From Larix sibirica (taxonomy: Eukaryota; Streptophyta; Pinopsida; Pinales; Pinaceae): a stretch of DNA of 31,782 bases. The stretch spans positions 17,639 to 49,420 of the forward strand of contig NWUY0300062124.1 of assembly GCA_004151065.3 (NCBI GenBank), in the 5' to 3' direction. The notes under the pieces were generated by a model. It saw only the letters and a list, made by a program, of their open reading frames with translations. It had not been told where the DNA came from and searched no databases. The first letter of the stretch is position 1. Each line of letters opens with the position of its first letter. Shown one piece after another: positions 19,356-31,520 of the stretch. The position numbers and the translations under genes are program-made.

Positions 19356-21530
19356 ATGTAAGAAATTGCAACTTTTTCCTTTTCATAGTTTGTGTTTATA
19401 TAGGTGAAATATGTTTATGTTTGCTGAGTTGAGCACACTTTGATAATAATGATAATGAAATTAGGTGTCACGGCAAAGGATTACATAAAGAAATGGAGAT
19501 TTTGGTACAAGTTTTAATTTAAATAGAACAAAGTTTCAATGTAGTGGATGTTATTGATTTCCATCTAGCATAAATTTCCACAAAATGTGAATTTTGATTT
19601 CTTATGATTTTTTTGCGGGGGGGAAATCACATTATTTTTTATTTTTCAAAATCAATAAATCAATGCAATTATCAACAAAAAAACTATACGATCATTTAGG
19701 TCAAAATCGAATGCATTATGGGGTTTAGTTACTCCACCCTAGAATAACTTCTTTCCCAATTATCAGTGGTGACACCTAATTTAATAAACTAAATATATAG
19801 ATAAATAGGAAATGGATTGGATGAGGATTAATCTCTAAAGATAGTATTGAGTTGGGAGCAAACAACTAGACACATGAGAAGAACTAAGGCTAAGGAGATT
19901 AGTTTGAGAGAATCTTATAACGAAGCTACTAAGATTTGGACCCCTAGAAGGAAATAGGGTTCTTAATTATTAGCCAAAAAAAAAGGATTTAAAATTAGGG
20001 GTCTTTTGTAAAGACATTCCCTGACTTATTGACTAGGTGGTTGCAAGACCCTTACATGGTCTAGGGTGGGCTACTTCCATTTTATGGAAAAAATATGTTG
20101 TTGCAAGGACATCCTATGTCTAAGGAGGAGCACTTTGTTGCTTCACTTTATTAGGAGAGGGGGCCAATGATTGAGGACTTAACTTTTTCTTACTTGTGCA
20201 CATTTTAAGAGAAGTTTGTCTCTAATTTGAGGTAAAGAGAGAAGTCTAGTTGAGAGCTCCATGTCCACCAAGAAAAGTAAAACTTTGTTACTCCTCTTTA
20301 GTAAGGGAGGGAGCTAACATCTTAACCTCTTATTTATATTTCTTTGTTCCCTTTGGGCATGCCATGGACTTCTCCCTTTTCCAATCCTTAAGAGCCTTAT
20401 GGGGATTTGTTTAGTAAGGCATATCTAGGGATGCCATAAATGCTAGTAGATGCTTTAGTGTCTTACAATAATAAGTATGGATGTCCTTTATTCTTATATT
20501 GATAATAGAAGTTTAGAAATCTAATGTCTCTAGATTTTGTTTTCAAAAGATTAGTGTCTTACTCAACTTAAGACAATCTTTGTGAGACATTTTTTCCCCT
20601 TTTAATAGCTTAGGGAATCCCAACTTCTCTTGACTTAATACCCGTCTATGGAAAGCTTCCATGGTGTTACAAGATTAGAAGGGACCTTATAAACATGGGT
20701 AATGTTGTGAATGTATTACCAACATTGACTCAAAGTTTTGAAATATTTATGGGCATATGATATTTTATCACCCAACATGCATGGGAGGGGTACCATAAAT
20801 GTGCATCAACATTTGGCATGGGCTTAGCTACAATATCATAATGAATGATTGTATAATACCTTGGTGGACATATTGAGGTCATAAGATTTTGTTTAAAAAC
20901 CAAGATGGACTTAGGTAGTGCAAGTTGTTTATAAGATACCTTATAGAACCTTGACAATTTGCCAATCCAAATGGAAATTGGGTCAAGAAGGTTATTTAGA
21001 CTGTCTTATAACTTTACATTAGCAATATCTATGCATGTATGGAATGTTAACTTGATGATAATTGAATGTAGAATTGTCTTAAGAGTGTGATGATTTGAAT
21101 AGTGTTAAGTCATGCATGAGCTCTTCTTTGGTGGCAATGCAATAAATGTTTACTACACTTGGAAGGATACAAACATGTTAGGCTACATGTTTCTAAGAGT
21201 GTGAAAGGCATCTTGTGGTTCGAGGGAAGTCAAAGTTCACAAGGCTTTGGGCCAATAATTTCCTAAACTTAAAATTACCTAATAAAGTCAAGATGGATAT
21301 TTGCATGATATGTGAAAATTGAAAAGGTAGGGGACTCAAAGCCAAAGAAGTAGAAAAAGTAGGCATATTATTAAAATATTATATTTGATAAGAATTAATT
21401 ATTATGTCCCCAAAAAAGGACATATAGTGATCGATGAGGTGGATTAATATGCCTATACAATACTAAGTATTTTAAATTTTGCAATGTTTTAACAATGTGT
21501 TGAATATTATAAAAACAAATATTTATCTTA
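19356..21530. other. AT-rich intergenic sequence, no gene recognised
   Basis: There is no recognisable protein on either strand; the best open frame is a 75-codon minus-strand frame at 20957-20730 with no family resemblance. The stretch 19850-20650 is less AT-rich and has repeated words such as TTAGTAAGG and AGGGAG, and could be an old LTR or retroelement leader. I have no paired repeat to prove it. Confidence 0.35.
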
Positions 21531-23730
21531 ATTTTGACTTGTTTCTGGACTTCTGGTTTATCATTTGATGTCATTTACCGATTCTCTAGTTCGCATGTGT
21601 ATCACTTTCCACTTGGAGGCTCTACGCAATTATCATAGCAAAATTCCTATGCCACTTGTCCATTACCTAGCCATTTTATTACCCTTTCATGCTGTATAAT
21701 AAGTTATTAACAATGACAGTCTACTTCGACCTCGATTTCATGTTTGGGGTTAAGGTTGGTTAATGAAATTTTTTACTTTGATTACTAAGGAGAGATGAGG
21801 TTCGTGAAGTTCCCAGTTCTGTATCATTCGGCTCGCTCTGCAATTGGGGTCTGCCGCTTATCCCATAAGAGATTTAGCTCTTGGTTCATGTGTAAAGAAG
21901 TCATCATCGATTCTTTAAGAATTTTTGAACTCTCGGTGAACTAATTTCTTTTCCAGCATGAGAAAGAGGGTTTGACACTAATGGCGTCTTTGTTGAGCTT
22001 GCAATAAAGCTTAAGGTTATATAGATTAACTTCCTTTCTGAACTGGTAAAGGAAAAACTTGGTCAATTTATTCTTGTTTGATTAATACCAAAATATCCTC
22101 TTAATTAGGATTCTTTCTCTTAATGAATAGGTGTTATATGTTAGATAAAAGAAAAATGGGAAATGGCTTCAAATCTGAGCTAGATATTCTTCCTTACTCT
22201 CTATGCATTCCGTTTCTTTTATTCATAGTCCAAAGTTCTGTCGCAGAAACCCTTTTCTTCATTCTTTTACTAAGATTATCGCACTTATTATTCCCCTCAG
22301 GGTTTTTACCCACAGTGGAAGGGGTTTATAGATTATAGTTTTAAGTTATTTGGATATGATTTATTAATTCTTTGTGTGTTTTGGACAGGTCTTGAACGTT
22401 GTGTGGAGAGCCATAACTACTAGGTCGTTCCACACTCTTTTGTTAATGTAAACATATATTTTGATTCATAAAAGAGTTTAAATTTGTGAGCAAGGTTCTT
22501 TACAAATATCTGTATGTGTGTTGTTAGGCTTTATCTTTGTAGACGTTTAAGGATTTTCTCTAGCGTTTTCATGAACTAGATTTTCACTTACTATTGTAAG
22601 TTTATTTGGGCTTATCCTACACGAATTCGACCCTATGTTTGGGTTAACTTATACATCTTAATTAGTTGGCTGCTAGTTTTAAGATCACGATTAAGAATTT
22701 GTATGATTAAAGGTTTTTTTCCCTATATTAATGGGTTGGTTCTTTAAGGGAATTTGTTCGTAGACCAGTTCATTATTATTAATATCGGGTTTCCATTATG
22801 TTTACATCAGGTCTTTGTTATGATTGTACAACCATAAAAATGCTAGACTGCTGACCTTAATTATTAATATGGTCTTTAATACTTTAATATTGAACGCGTA
22901 TTAACCAAACACTTCCTCATTGCCCAGATATAATTAAAAAACTCAACTGGAATAATCTAGTTGGGGATATGAAATATTTTAAGATGATCTTCTTAAACAC
23001 TATGTCCTCCCACCTATCCATGTGGTGCATTTAATTTGGGCAAATTTATTTTAATATGTGTAGAAAATTTGAGTTGCTTAATTATCATTATTACTAAGGA
23101 TCAATATTGCTAGTTTATTTTTTTAATTTTTAATTATATTAAATCTTGCTTTAGTTTCATTATTATTAATAAAGAAAGACAAGTCGTGCCAGTTTTTCTT
23201 ATTTTCTTCTTTTAATTATATCAAATTTGATACAAGATATTTTGAAACAAGATTAGTATTTGAATGAGATATGTTATATTTATTATATCAATAAGTATAG
23301 TTTCATTTTAATTTTGCATATAAATGTAAAACAAGTTATTTATAAAATATTATTCTCTATAATATATATAAATTTGTTTGACCTATATAATTTTTAAAAC
23401 ATATAGGTATCAAATTTGCAAACTTTTCCAAATTGTAATTTAAAAAAAAAATCATACTTCAAAGAATATTGATCTTTATCCAAATTGGATAGATTTGGAG
23501 TTCTTTATATATCAGTTTTAGAGAATAAAGTGGTTCACTTCATAACAAGCCAATCTTCTAGGGAATCAAAGGAGAAAAGATACCCAAGGTATCTTGATAA
23601 GTTTAAGCTCTTCTAGGGTACTTTATCATGAATAAGCCAAATATGAAAATTCACTTTTACAATAAATATAACGACAATAAAATAACCGTTAAATTCTTCA
23701 GTGATGATGTCGGATCTCTCAACAAAATTA
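21531..23730. other. AT-rich intergenic sequence, no gene recognised
   Basis: Only short frames are present. A 71-codon plus frame at 22123-22338 is hydrophobic in the middle but lacks any family signature. Sequence near 22380-22650 has higher complexity with no coding signal. The rest is A/T-rich. Confidence 0.35.
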
Positions 23731-24662
23731 CCCGTATGTCAAATCAACAAGACACATATAGTTGTAAATATAAGTACACGAAGAACATAGATGGCTGAAA
23801 ATAAAACATGGAAATTCCACAAGTGATGGACATATAAAAACTTCATTAATAGCATAAGTTGTACATACAATAGCATTTTCTCAAGGCTAGTATAGTCTAC
23901 TAGCTCTATAAAACCTTGGCTAGGAAAAGACAAGAAAAAGCGTAGTTCAACAAAGGAGCTCCAACATACCAGAATCACTCAAACAAATCCTCTAAGGTAA
24001 GACATTCTATTATTTCTTCTTCTTTACCAAATATACCCTAGAGTTTATCTCAAAGACCTACTTCAAGATGCTCCATAAAGATAATGAAACCCTAACAACT
24101 TCAAGAGAGAGAAAAATCAAATACAATGAAAAGCTAAGAGAGAGAAGGCAACTAGTGCATTGCTCTCCTAAATCACATCTCTACACTAAAGTGAGACAAA
24201 TAGATGCTTCTTTTAATCTAATTGATAAAAGAACATACAAATGAATACTTCTTTTAATCTAATTGGTAAAACAACAAATACAACAACAAATGATTATACT
24301 TGGTATGCTTGTTTAATTGTTTATATATAGAGAGGTCTCATAAACAATTTGTGCCTATGAAATACTTTTTCATGTTCTTTTCCTTTTTATTATTATTTTC
24401 AAATCAATGGAAAAAGAAATTGAAAAATAACATGTATTTAGTATTGAGAAATAAATGTTTTTAAAAATTATATCACATATCAAATTTGAGCTTTTCATGT
24501 TTTATTTAGATTATAGGACACATATTAAACCTCAGTGTTATATAGAGTATCTAAAAATTAAGATTGTCTTTATAAACAATTAAACTTCAACAATAGTTAG
24601 TATTTAGCATTTGGAAATAAAGAAAATACTAACCTTATTAGCTTGGCTTATATTCATGATCT
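23731..24662. other. Intergenic sequence with a short direct duplication
   Basis: CTTCTTTTAATCTAATTG followed by (A/G)TAAAA occurs at 24207 and 24248, a 41-bp-period direct repeat. No gene is recognised. The minus frame at 23978-23739 (79 codons) is hydrophobic and unassigned. Confidence 0.45.
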
Positions 24663-24815
24663 AAAATTTTCAATCTCATTATAATTTAGCTCCCAAAAAA
24701 TTAATTAATATTCGATTCCCAATATGTATAATATTATTTTAAAATTTTCACTCATTATAATTTAGCTCCCAATAAATTAATTAATATTCAATTCCCAAGA
24801 TGTATAATATTCAAT
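24663..24815 (+). repeat. Tandem duplication of about 78 bp
   Basis: Two adjacent copies start AAAATTTTCA at 24663 and 24741. They share CTCATTATAATTTAGCTCCC, TTAATTAATATTC and TGTATAATATT, with a few substitutions and one short indel. The region is more than 75% A+T. Confidence 0.9.
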
Positions 24816-25222
24816 TGCCTTAGTAATTAATTATTTTTATAAAAACTGCAATGTAATAAAAAATTAATTTACTAAGGTAATTTTAATAAAATCAAAATAA
24901 TTTAATAAATTAATTTATTAAATATGATAATTAAAATTGAAATATGTTTTTATTAACAAATTTGGTTATGCTTTGTATAAACAAAATATTACGACCAAAC
25001 TCGACAACGTGAAAATACAAAAGTGCCGAGATATGATTTGGCATGTGTCCTTGAATCAAAACCTCAAAAAGTAGTTGAGATTGTTTCTATCGTCCTTTGT
25101 GGAGGAGATTTTGTAATATTACTTAAGTAGATGCGACAAAATACTCCTAAAAACAAGCAAAAATTACAAAACATATATGGATAGGCTAAGGATGGACTTT
25201 TTTTATATTGATTTCTTCATGG
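24816..25222. other. AT-rich stretch, nothing recognised
   Basis: No coding signal is seen. A T7 run at 25198-25204 would be a short poly(A) on the minus strand and could mark the 3' end of the minus-strand material to its right. Confidence 0.35.
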
Positions 25223-26110
25223 CTAAATGAAGTGTTCACTTCCATGCCATCCCCCTCTTCGATATTTCTTGGGGTTGCATCCAATGTGGGGCAAGGAATT
25301 GAAAGTTGCAGAGTGAGAACCTTTAATTAGACTGTAGACAAAGTTATAGAGCATTCCAATTTCAACCTCAAGAACCTGAATTTGTTGTTGTAGGGCGGTT
25401 ATGCTTCAACCAAAGAGGCATTCTAAAGGGAACTCTGAGTTCCCTTGTTGTGAAGTTCAGAGGTCACCAAGATATTGAAGTGTTGTTCTCATTGATCAGA
25501 TCCTTGTGCCTTCGAATAACCCTTTCTAACTCTTGAATTTACCTACAAAAATTCCCTTGACATCCTAGACAATCCATTCCTATAGTCTTGCTACTAAATT
25601 TGTTGATCCCGTAAGTATCAACCCAAATAAGATTTGACCAAATTCCCAAGCCTAATAGCCTTGGAATCACTTGGAGGCGAATAAGAATACATACCGGTCC
25701 TAGGTTGATTGTACCAATCCTTTCCATTCTCTAGAATTCATAATGCAAACACCCACGCTAGAGGAGGGATACACTTGGAAAGAAAAGGAACTATGATAAT
25801 AAAACAAGCTAAATATATGGAGAAAGCCACATTGTGAGCCAAATATTTTGGGAAGACTCCAGGATAATCCTTAAGGAAAAGACTCAAGAAATAGAGCCGA
25901 GAACTTTCCCATATTTTGGAGGATACTATTGTAACAATAAAATTCTTCCCACATCTGAGATTGGCTATGAGGGTCTTTTCAAATGCCAAAGCGCCATTAC
26001 ACTCGACCATGTGATAGGACATGTGAGTATAGCCCGCATTTACAAAATTATGGGAGGAGTTGGTACTTATATAACTTTGTTATGATTGTCATGACACATG
26101 GTTTCATATT
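25223..26110 (-). pseudogene. Unidentified decayed coding region
   Basis: Several minus-strand frames are open and read as protein. The largest (26022-25738, 94 codons) begins MSYHMVECNGALAFEKTLIA and turns hydrophobic (YLACFIIIVPFLSKCIPPLA). Another (25727-25539) includes GMDCLGCQGNFCR. A C-terminal frame ends at a stop at 25225-25223 and contains ITALQQQIQVLEVEIGML, a heptad-like coiled-coil segment, then CNPKKYRRGGWHGSEHFI. The frames are offset by shifts and stops. It lies directly downstream of the LINE RNase H in the same orientation. It could be a separate retroelement gag-like gene or an unrelated gene fragment. I do not recognise the family. Confidence 0.4.
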
Positions 26111-26195
26111 CATGCAAATGGTTATGGACCTTAGGGTATGTAGCTAGTTGAAAAAACCCCATTTAAAAAAAACTCCCAAACCATGCCTTGTTGCA

Positions 26196-26560
26196 TTATT
26201 TACTTGAAGATCTTGTAAGAGTTGTATCTTTGAAGCAATTGGCTTCTTGCTTGATCTGCACTATTAAGCAAGTGATATTGTAATCCTCTGGGGTGACTGA
26301 TAGCTTGGCTAACTTGATTAAAAGTGCAAAGTCTCCAATTACAATTAAGGAGGATAAACAAAATGCTTGCACTTGAAAAAGACTTTGAAGGAGGGATAAA
26401 GATTTTGACTGATTGTCAGTTGCCTTCTTAATGCCCCACTCATAGTGCAATTCTTATTTTCCTCTAGGATCAAGAATGATCCCCCCTATGCTTGCCACCC
26501 ATTGATTGTTGTTAGAGGCCCCGTCAAAGAAGAGGATGTGCTTTTCTTAGGATTTCTTCT
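26196..26560 (-). pseudogene. LINE C-terminal RNase H domain remnant
   Basis: This RNase H would remove the RNA strand of the RNA-DNA hybrid. The first catalytic motif is at 26528-26457: FDGASNNNQWVASIGGIILD, with the first Asp at 26525-26523. It is followed by a stop and then YEWGIKKATDNQSKSLSLLQ, where the family's catalytic Glu (in 'NNQAE---L') is Lys or Ser. The third motif, VIGDFALLI at about 26340-26314, keeps its Asp (family GDS). The fourth motif is not seen. The domain is recognisable but inactive. Confidence 0.85.
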
Positions 26561-26859
26561 GTCCATGGAATTCCTACTACAAGATATTTATTTGCCAACT
26601 ATGCAAGATTCTAGGTTTAGGAAATCGATTTTTTGATGGAGGAGAATAAATGAGAAGCCAATTCTTCATCCATTCTCTTTCTTGCCAGTCGAGAAAATGT
26701 GGATTTTGACCTTTAAAACGTTTGATAGCTATATCTTCTACCGTGAAACTTTTTTGTCCTTCATTGTTTTGCTTCTCGAGGTGTTTATTTATTGTTGGAA
26801 TACATATTTATTATGAGATAGCCATATCTTCCAACATAGAAACTTTGGTAGTGCTTTCC

Positions 26860-27180
26860 AAGCTTTTTTCTTTGTTGTTGAAGGAATCCCTCTAGAAAGT
26901 GTGCCAAAGAGAGAACATATTCTTCCATCTTGCTGGTTTTACTAATCGGTCATTGAGTTCAAAGAATGCCCATAGCCATACTTGATGGGGAAAGGAGCAG
27001 TTGATAAATAAATGCTTTTGAGTTTCTTCCTTTCTTTGACCAAGGACACATATGGAGCGTCTTTGAATCCCTTTCTTTTTTAGAGACTCAACAATTAAGA
27101 CCTTTCCATGCACCAAGACCCAGTGGAATGTGGCGACTTTTGGAATTTCATCCCCTTACCGAACCTAACCCCACAAGCTT
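26860..27180 (-). pseudogene. LINE zf-RVT domain remnant
   Basis: The frame at 27116-26892 reads MVHGKVLIVESLKKKGIQRR, then ICVLGQRKEETQKHLFINCS and HQVWLWAFFELN. This matches the zinc-binding domain between RT and RNase H in plant L1 proteins (family 'W---HGRL-T---L--RG------C--C----ET--HLF--C-----W'). The first CxxC is CVLG here, so one cysteine ligand is lost. The HLF..C half is kept. Confidence 0.85.
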
Positions 27181-27499
27181 GATTGAGGTGGAATGGGAAG
27201 TGTAGGAAATTTAGAGAAATACAAGTTTCGCTGAATATTTATGTCTTTCCAAACCTCTATAATCCAATAGTTTGTTAATTGGACTGTAACTAGTTAGCAC
27301 TACAAAAATACCAATAGAGAGAGGATGCAAGTGAGAAGGAAGTTCCAGAGAGATCCAACTCCATCTCTTGTTGCTCAAGGACAAATGGATGCTTGTTGCT
27401 TTATCCAAGATGTTAATTTAGACTAGATAAGTGAGGCTACTGATTTAATCATTCTCCAAATTGGTGATCCCTTTTTTCCTTGCAAAGGTTTGTCTAGAC

Positions 27500-29104
27500 A
27501 ACGTTTACTTGTTCCTTGGAAATATTTTTTAAGGAGTACCCTTCTTCAACCATTTAAGCTTATCGATGATCAATATCCATATTATTTTAGCACCTAGATC
27601 CCTATTCATGATTGTGGGATCTTTTATTCCCAACCCTCCATGATTTTTAGGAGATCTTACTATATTCCAATTCACTAGGTGAAGCTTACTTCTATTTGTT
27701 TTACCCCCTTGTTAGAGAAACTTTCTAATTTCCTCGGATATTGGGGGCATGATTCCCTTTGGTGCAATAAGTGTGGAGAATTCGTAGATTGGTATTGATG
27801 ATAGGACTGATTTAATAAGAATTATTCTTCCTACTAGATTAAGCCAATGCGCTCCCTACAGTTGAAATTTCCTCTTGATTTTTCTGAGAATATTCAACCA
27901 AATATCAATAGAGGGGTGTTGAGGGAGATAGGGATTCTAATATGTTTGAAATTGTTCCAAGTATTGGTGTAAGGGAATCAAAGGATCTTTACTATCAAAT
28001 GTAGACTGGTGGACCAAACGCTTCACCCATGATCATACTTTTTCCTTCATTTATTTCTCCTCTTGATGCTTCAAGAAATATATCCAAAAATTTTCTAAAT
28101 CTCTCTGCATTGACCATGGATGCACCTCCTAATAGGAGTGTGCCATATGCAAACTGTGAGTGGTTCAAATTTTTCATACCCTTTGTGATTGTGATGTCAA
28201 GAAGATTCCCAACTGCTTGCTCGACCTCTAATTTTCTACTCAAGGTTTCAACAACAATGACGAACAAGGATGGGGAGAGAGCACAACCTTGTTTGAGGCC
28301 TTTGTTTCTTTTGAACAAGTTGGTGGATCTGCCATTCATCAATGGAGCAATCCAAGGCCCATTGGCACATGCTCTAACCTAAGAGATACAATTGTCATCA
28401 AAACCAAATTTATCCTTCACATCAAATATGAAGGAGAGTCTTAATAGGTCAAAGGCACTTTCCATATCTATTTTTATAATCATGCCTTTATCCTTGTTGT
28501 CTTTACTTTTGCGGACTTCCTCTCGCATCATTATTATATTGCCTATAATTTTTTGATTCTGAATAAAGCCACCTTTATTGTCCGAAATTATTTTGTCAGA
28601 ATCTTCTTCAATCTATTTGCCATAATCCAGTTGAGGATCTTATAGGAGTTACAAAGAGAGATTGGGAAAAATAATGAGTGAGTTGGGGTTTTCTTCTTTG
28701 GGTATGAGAGAAAGAAAGGTTGAGTTGGTGTTTCCTCCTACCTTTTGCTTCCTTCCTTTGGATGTAGGAGAGCATTTTTTTACGTCCTCCTTCACAATAT
28801 GCCAACAAGATCTATAAAAGTGGATGGAAAAACCATCATGTCCCGATGCTTTATTTAGTGCAAGCCTCCATCTTGTTTCAATGATTTCACCTTCTTCTAT
28901 GCTTTTATTGAAAACTGTAATGTCTTCTATTTTGATGAGTGTGGTAGTATTGTCTAGCAAATCTTCTCGAGCTCCCTGATTAGTTCTCTCCCCTTCCACG
29001 TGTAGTAGTTGAAAGTGATCTTTTGCTACATCTTTTATTTCAAAGAAGTTTGAGATTCGAGTTCTGTCTTGCATGTAGATTTCCTTCACATTATTCTTTT
29101 GCAC
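27500..29104 (-). pseudogene. LINE reverse transcriptase remnant
   Basis: The RT performs target-primed reverse transcription at the nicked chromosome. Its N-terminal part (29104-28649) includes RWRLALNKASGHDGFSIHFY (family 'KAPGPDGF---F') and STFLSLIPKEENPNSL. The palm part (28342-27995) has MNGRSTNLFKRNKGLKQGCA, then LSPSLFVIVVETLSRKLE (family 'G-RQGCPLSP-LF--V-E-L') and QFAYGTLLLGGASMVNAERF. The catalytic F-A-D-D is FAYG, so both metal-binding aspartates are lost. Frameshifts split the two parts near 28649-28342. The C-terminal thumb is degraded further left to about 27500. Confidence 0.9.
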
Positions 29105-29639
29105 TTGATATTTGGATTGGTGATGGAAGAAAGATGTGTTTTTGTCTCTAGCTTTGAGCCAAGGACTTTGGTACTCTAGTCTCCATATTTCCTCCTCATC
29201 CTTGCGAGGCTTATAAATTTGTCCACATAAATATCTCTTTTTTTTTGTAGTTGCTGAGTAATATCATCTGATTCCATTTGGGCTTGTATAATCTCCAATC
29301 CGTCTGTAAGTTGTTTTCTTTTCCTATCTGGTGGAATGAAGAAGGTTTTTACCTATCCTTTTACGATTGTTGTAACATGTTTGATTTTTTTCTCCCATTC
29401 AAAGGTTGGCGATCCATACACATGTTTTGTCCAAGTCTTAGATATTAGATAAAAAAATTGAAGGGGTTTTAAGCTACAATGGATTAAAGTGAAAGGGGAG
29501 AGGCCCAAAATTAGAGGAGTTGTGGAAGGCTAGAAGAACGGGTTTGTGATTGGAGTTGGTAGAGGGGATTATCTTTGAAGAACTAGTCTGGGTATCTAGG
29601 ATGGCATCTCTATGGATGACAAAGAGATTGAGATGAGGA

Positions 29640-30262
29640 GCAATATGAATAGGTCCAAGTCTTCAATTGGACCATGTGAATTGGGCAATCATAGGATTCA
29701 TGTCAACCATATTTGAATCTGCAATTTGATCTTCCATGTGTTTTATATTGGGGTCTTTGACAATAATTCCTCCCATTCTTTCTTTATGATTCATAATAGT
29801 GTTGAAGTCTATTGATATTATACTATTTTTTATTATTGTAGAGCTTGTGAGATATTGCAAAGAGAGGGAACAATATTCCTTTTCTTTTTAATGCATGATC
29901 ATGTATATGTTAAATAAATTGCACCAAATACTTGAGCTTTGATTCTCTGGTTTTGTGAAGATCCAATTCTAAGTTTGGAGATGGATATCAAGGGTAAAGA
30001 CACTAGATATGGATCTCAAGGGTAAAGACATTACTATCCTAAAGAGTACATATTCCTCTCGAGGCTCCACTCAAGTTTACTACTTTGATTTCACCTTTTT
30101 TCAATTTCCTTTTGGCTATTGCACTCATTTCATTTTCCTCTAGTTTAGTCTCCTGGAGCAGGATAATAGTTGGCCTTTCATTAACCAAAAACCTCTTAGG
30201 ATTGTTTCATTGTGTTTACCACCCATCCCGTGACAATTCCAGGAGATGATGTTCATCATTTA
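29640..30262 (-). pseudogene. LINE endonuclease remnant
   Basis: The start at about 30262-30150 reads MMNIISWNCHGMGGKHNETI (family 'MNI-SWNCRGLG-P----L'), followed by QLLSCSRRLN in place of the usual LLQETKL. The C-terminal part (29860-29663) has SIDFNTIMNHKERMGG (family 'GDFN-I---EK-GG'), ADSNMVDMNPMIAQFTWSN. These are APE-type endonuclease blocks used to nick target DNA. The middle is degraded by stops. Confidence 0.87.
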
Positions 30263-30945
30263 GACTAAGATGGTTTATGACCTCCCCTATATGGGGAGCC
30301 TTATTTCCCAATTTTTTTGTCTTGCTACTGCTACCAATCATTTTTTCCATTTTTTTTGGGTACCCAAACATTTCTCTTTGTTTCTTCTTCTTCACGCCTT
30401 TCCTTTGCCTATTTTCTACTTGATTTCTTTCGGATCCGGTCCTCCTCCACTATATCTTCGATCTCTTCTTCTTTTGTTTGATTCTGATCTTGCATTCTTG
30501 TGAGAATTCTAGAGGATTGTGAAGGTTTGTCTATAATTGGATCAACTTCTTCTAGATCATCTTCTATTAAAGATAAAATGGATGGACATGGGTTGCGCTG
30601 GGACAAATAGCGCACTATTGTTAAAGGCGAATCGACTTTTGATACCATTTTCGAGTTCAGGATTTCTTGGAGGACAATCTCCTCTAAATGGAGAGTGTCA
30701 TATCTATTGGGGTTGGGAATTACTAGGGTGAGACTAGGGGGGGAAGATACCTAGACTATTACTGCAAATTGTGATAGAGATGATGTAGGAGGGGGTGATG
30801 ACAAGGATTGTGAGGAAGCAAAAGGGGGTTGAGAGGATGAATATGTGGCTATAACATGTCCAACGGAAGAGGCCTATTTTCCTCTTTTCATTTTCTTTAT
30901 TACCATTTGCGATTGCTCTTCTTTGTCTAGGACAATTAGGTGGAT
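30263..30945 (-). other. LINE ORF1 C-terminal or inter-ORF region
   Basis: A minus frame at 30648-30409 (79 codons) is acidic and ends in a charged SRK-rich tail (IEDDLEEVDPIIDKPSQSSR, then KEEEIEDIVEEDRIRKKSSR). This fits the low-complexity C-terminal tail of plant L1 ORF1 proteins. It has no known domain. Confidence 0.55.
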
Positions 30946-31520
30946 GCCGTGATTATGCTTACATTTTTATGCAAAGTTCCCCTATTTGTGACAGGTTTTT
31001 CATTTGAAGGGAAACTATTCATAGTCCAATTTTTTAACATGTTTACAATTGTGAAGGTTTAGAAGGACCGCCTTTGACAACCCATTTTCTAGGTCTACTT
31101 CTACATAGATTCTAGAGTAGGAAAAAATTTCATCTTCTGGCTTAGATTTGTCTATAAACGTGTTGAGGTTATTATACTGACGTTTTACATTGACTCTTCT
31201 CCCTAGTAGTGGAGGGTAAATGGGAGAGGCAGAACCAAACGAGAACAACTAAAGGCACATCCAACTTTGGATCAAGTACATTCCTATGTTTTCATAAAAG
31301 TAGGGTCTATTTATGAATACAATGTTCTTGTTGTATTTTAGCTCAAAGAGCAAGGCATATAATCCTCTTACACAAAAAAAAGTGTGGCAACTTTCCCTTG
31401 ATTATTACAACCTAGTTCTTTTGAATCCATTTTTCCATATTCCTTAGAGAGGGATAGATTCCCATGAACTGTCCGATTAAACCTCTCTTTGAAAGAGTTA
31501 TTTCCATGGATCAAGAAGAG
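30946..31520 (-). pseudogene. LINE ORF1 remnant: DUF4283-like domain and CCHC knuckle
   Basis: ORF1 is the RNA-binding protein of plant L1 elements. The part at about 31510-31370 reads LSKRGLIGQFMGIYPSLRNM, then EKWIQKN (family 'L---GL-GRF-G--PS----EKWI---W'). The 31248-31015 frame covers LLGRRVNVKRQYNNLNTFID, PEDEIFSYSRIYVEVDLENG and HVKKLDYE (family 'A-VCVE-DL--GLP--I----------VDYE'). The knuckle at about 31010-30960 reads CHK, then a stop and GNFA, stop, KC, so it is damaged. The start of ORF1 and the element's 5' end lie at or beyond the right window edge. Confidence 0.8.

Noticed and set aside
20730-20957. 75-codon minus-strand frame
   Set aside because: It has no recognisable motif and lies in low-complexity AT-rich sequence.
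22123-22338. 71-codon hydrophobic plus-strand frame
   Set aside because: It is short and isolated, with no family signature and no splice or promoter context. The hydrophobicity is expected from T-rich DNA.
28029-28382. 117-codon plus-strand frame
   Set aside because: It is the antisense shadow of the LINE reverse transcriptase palm.
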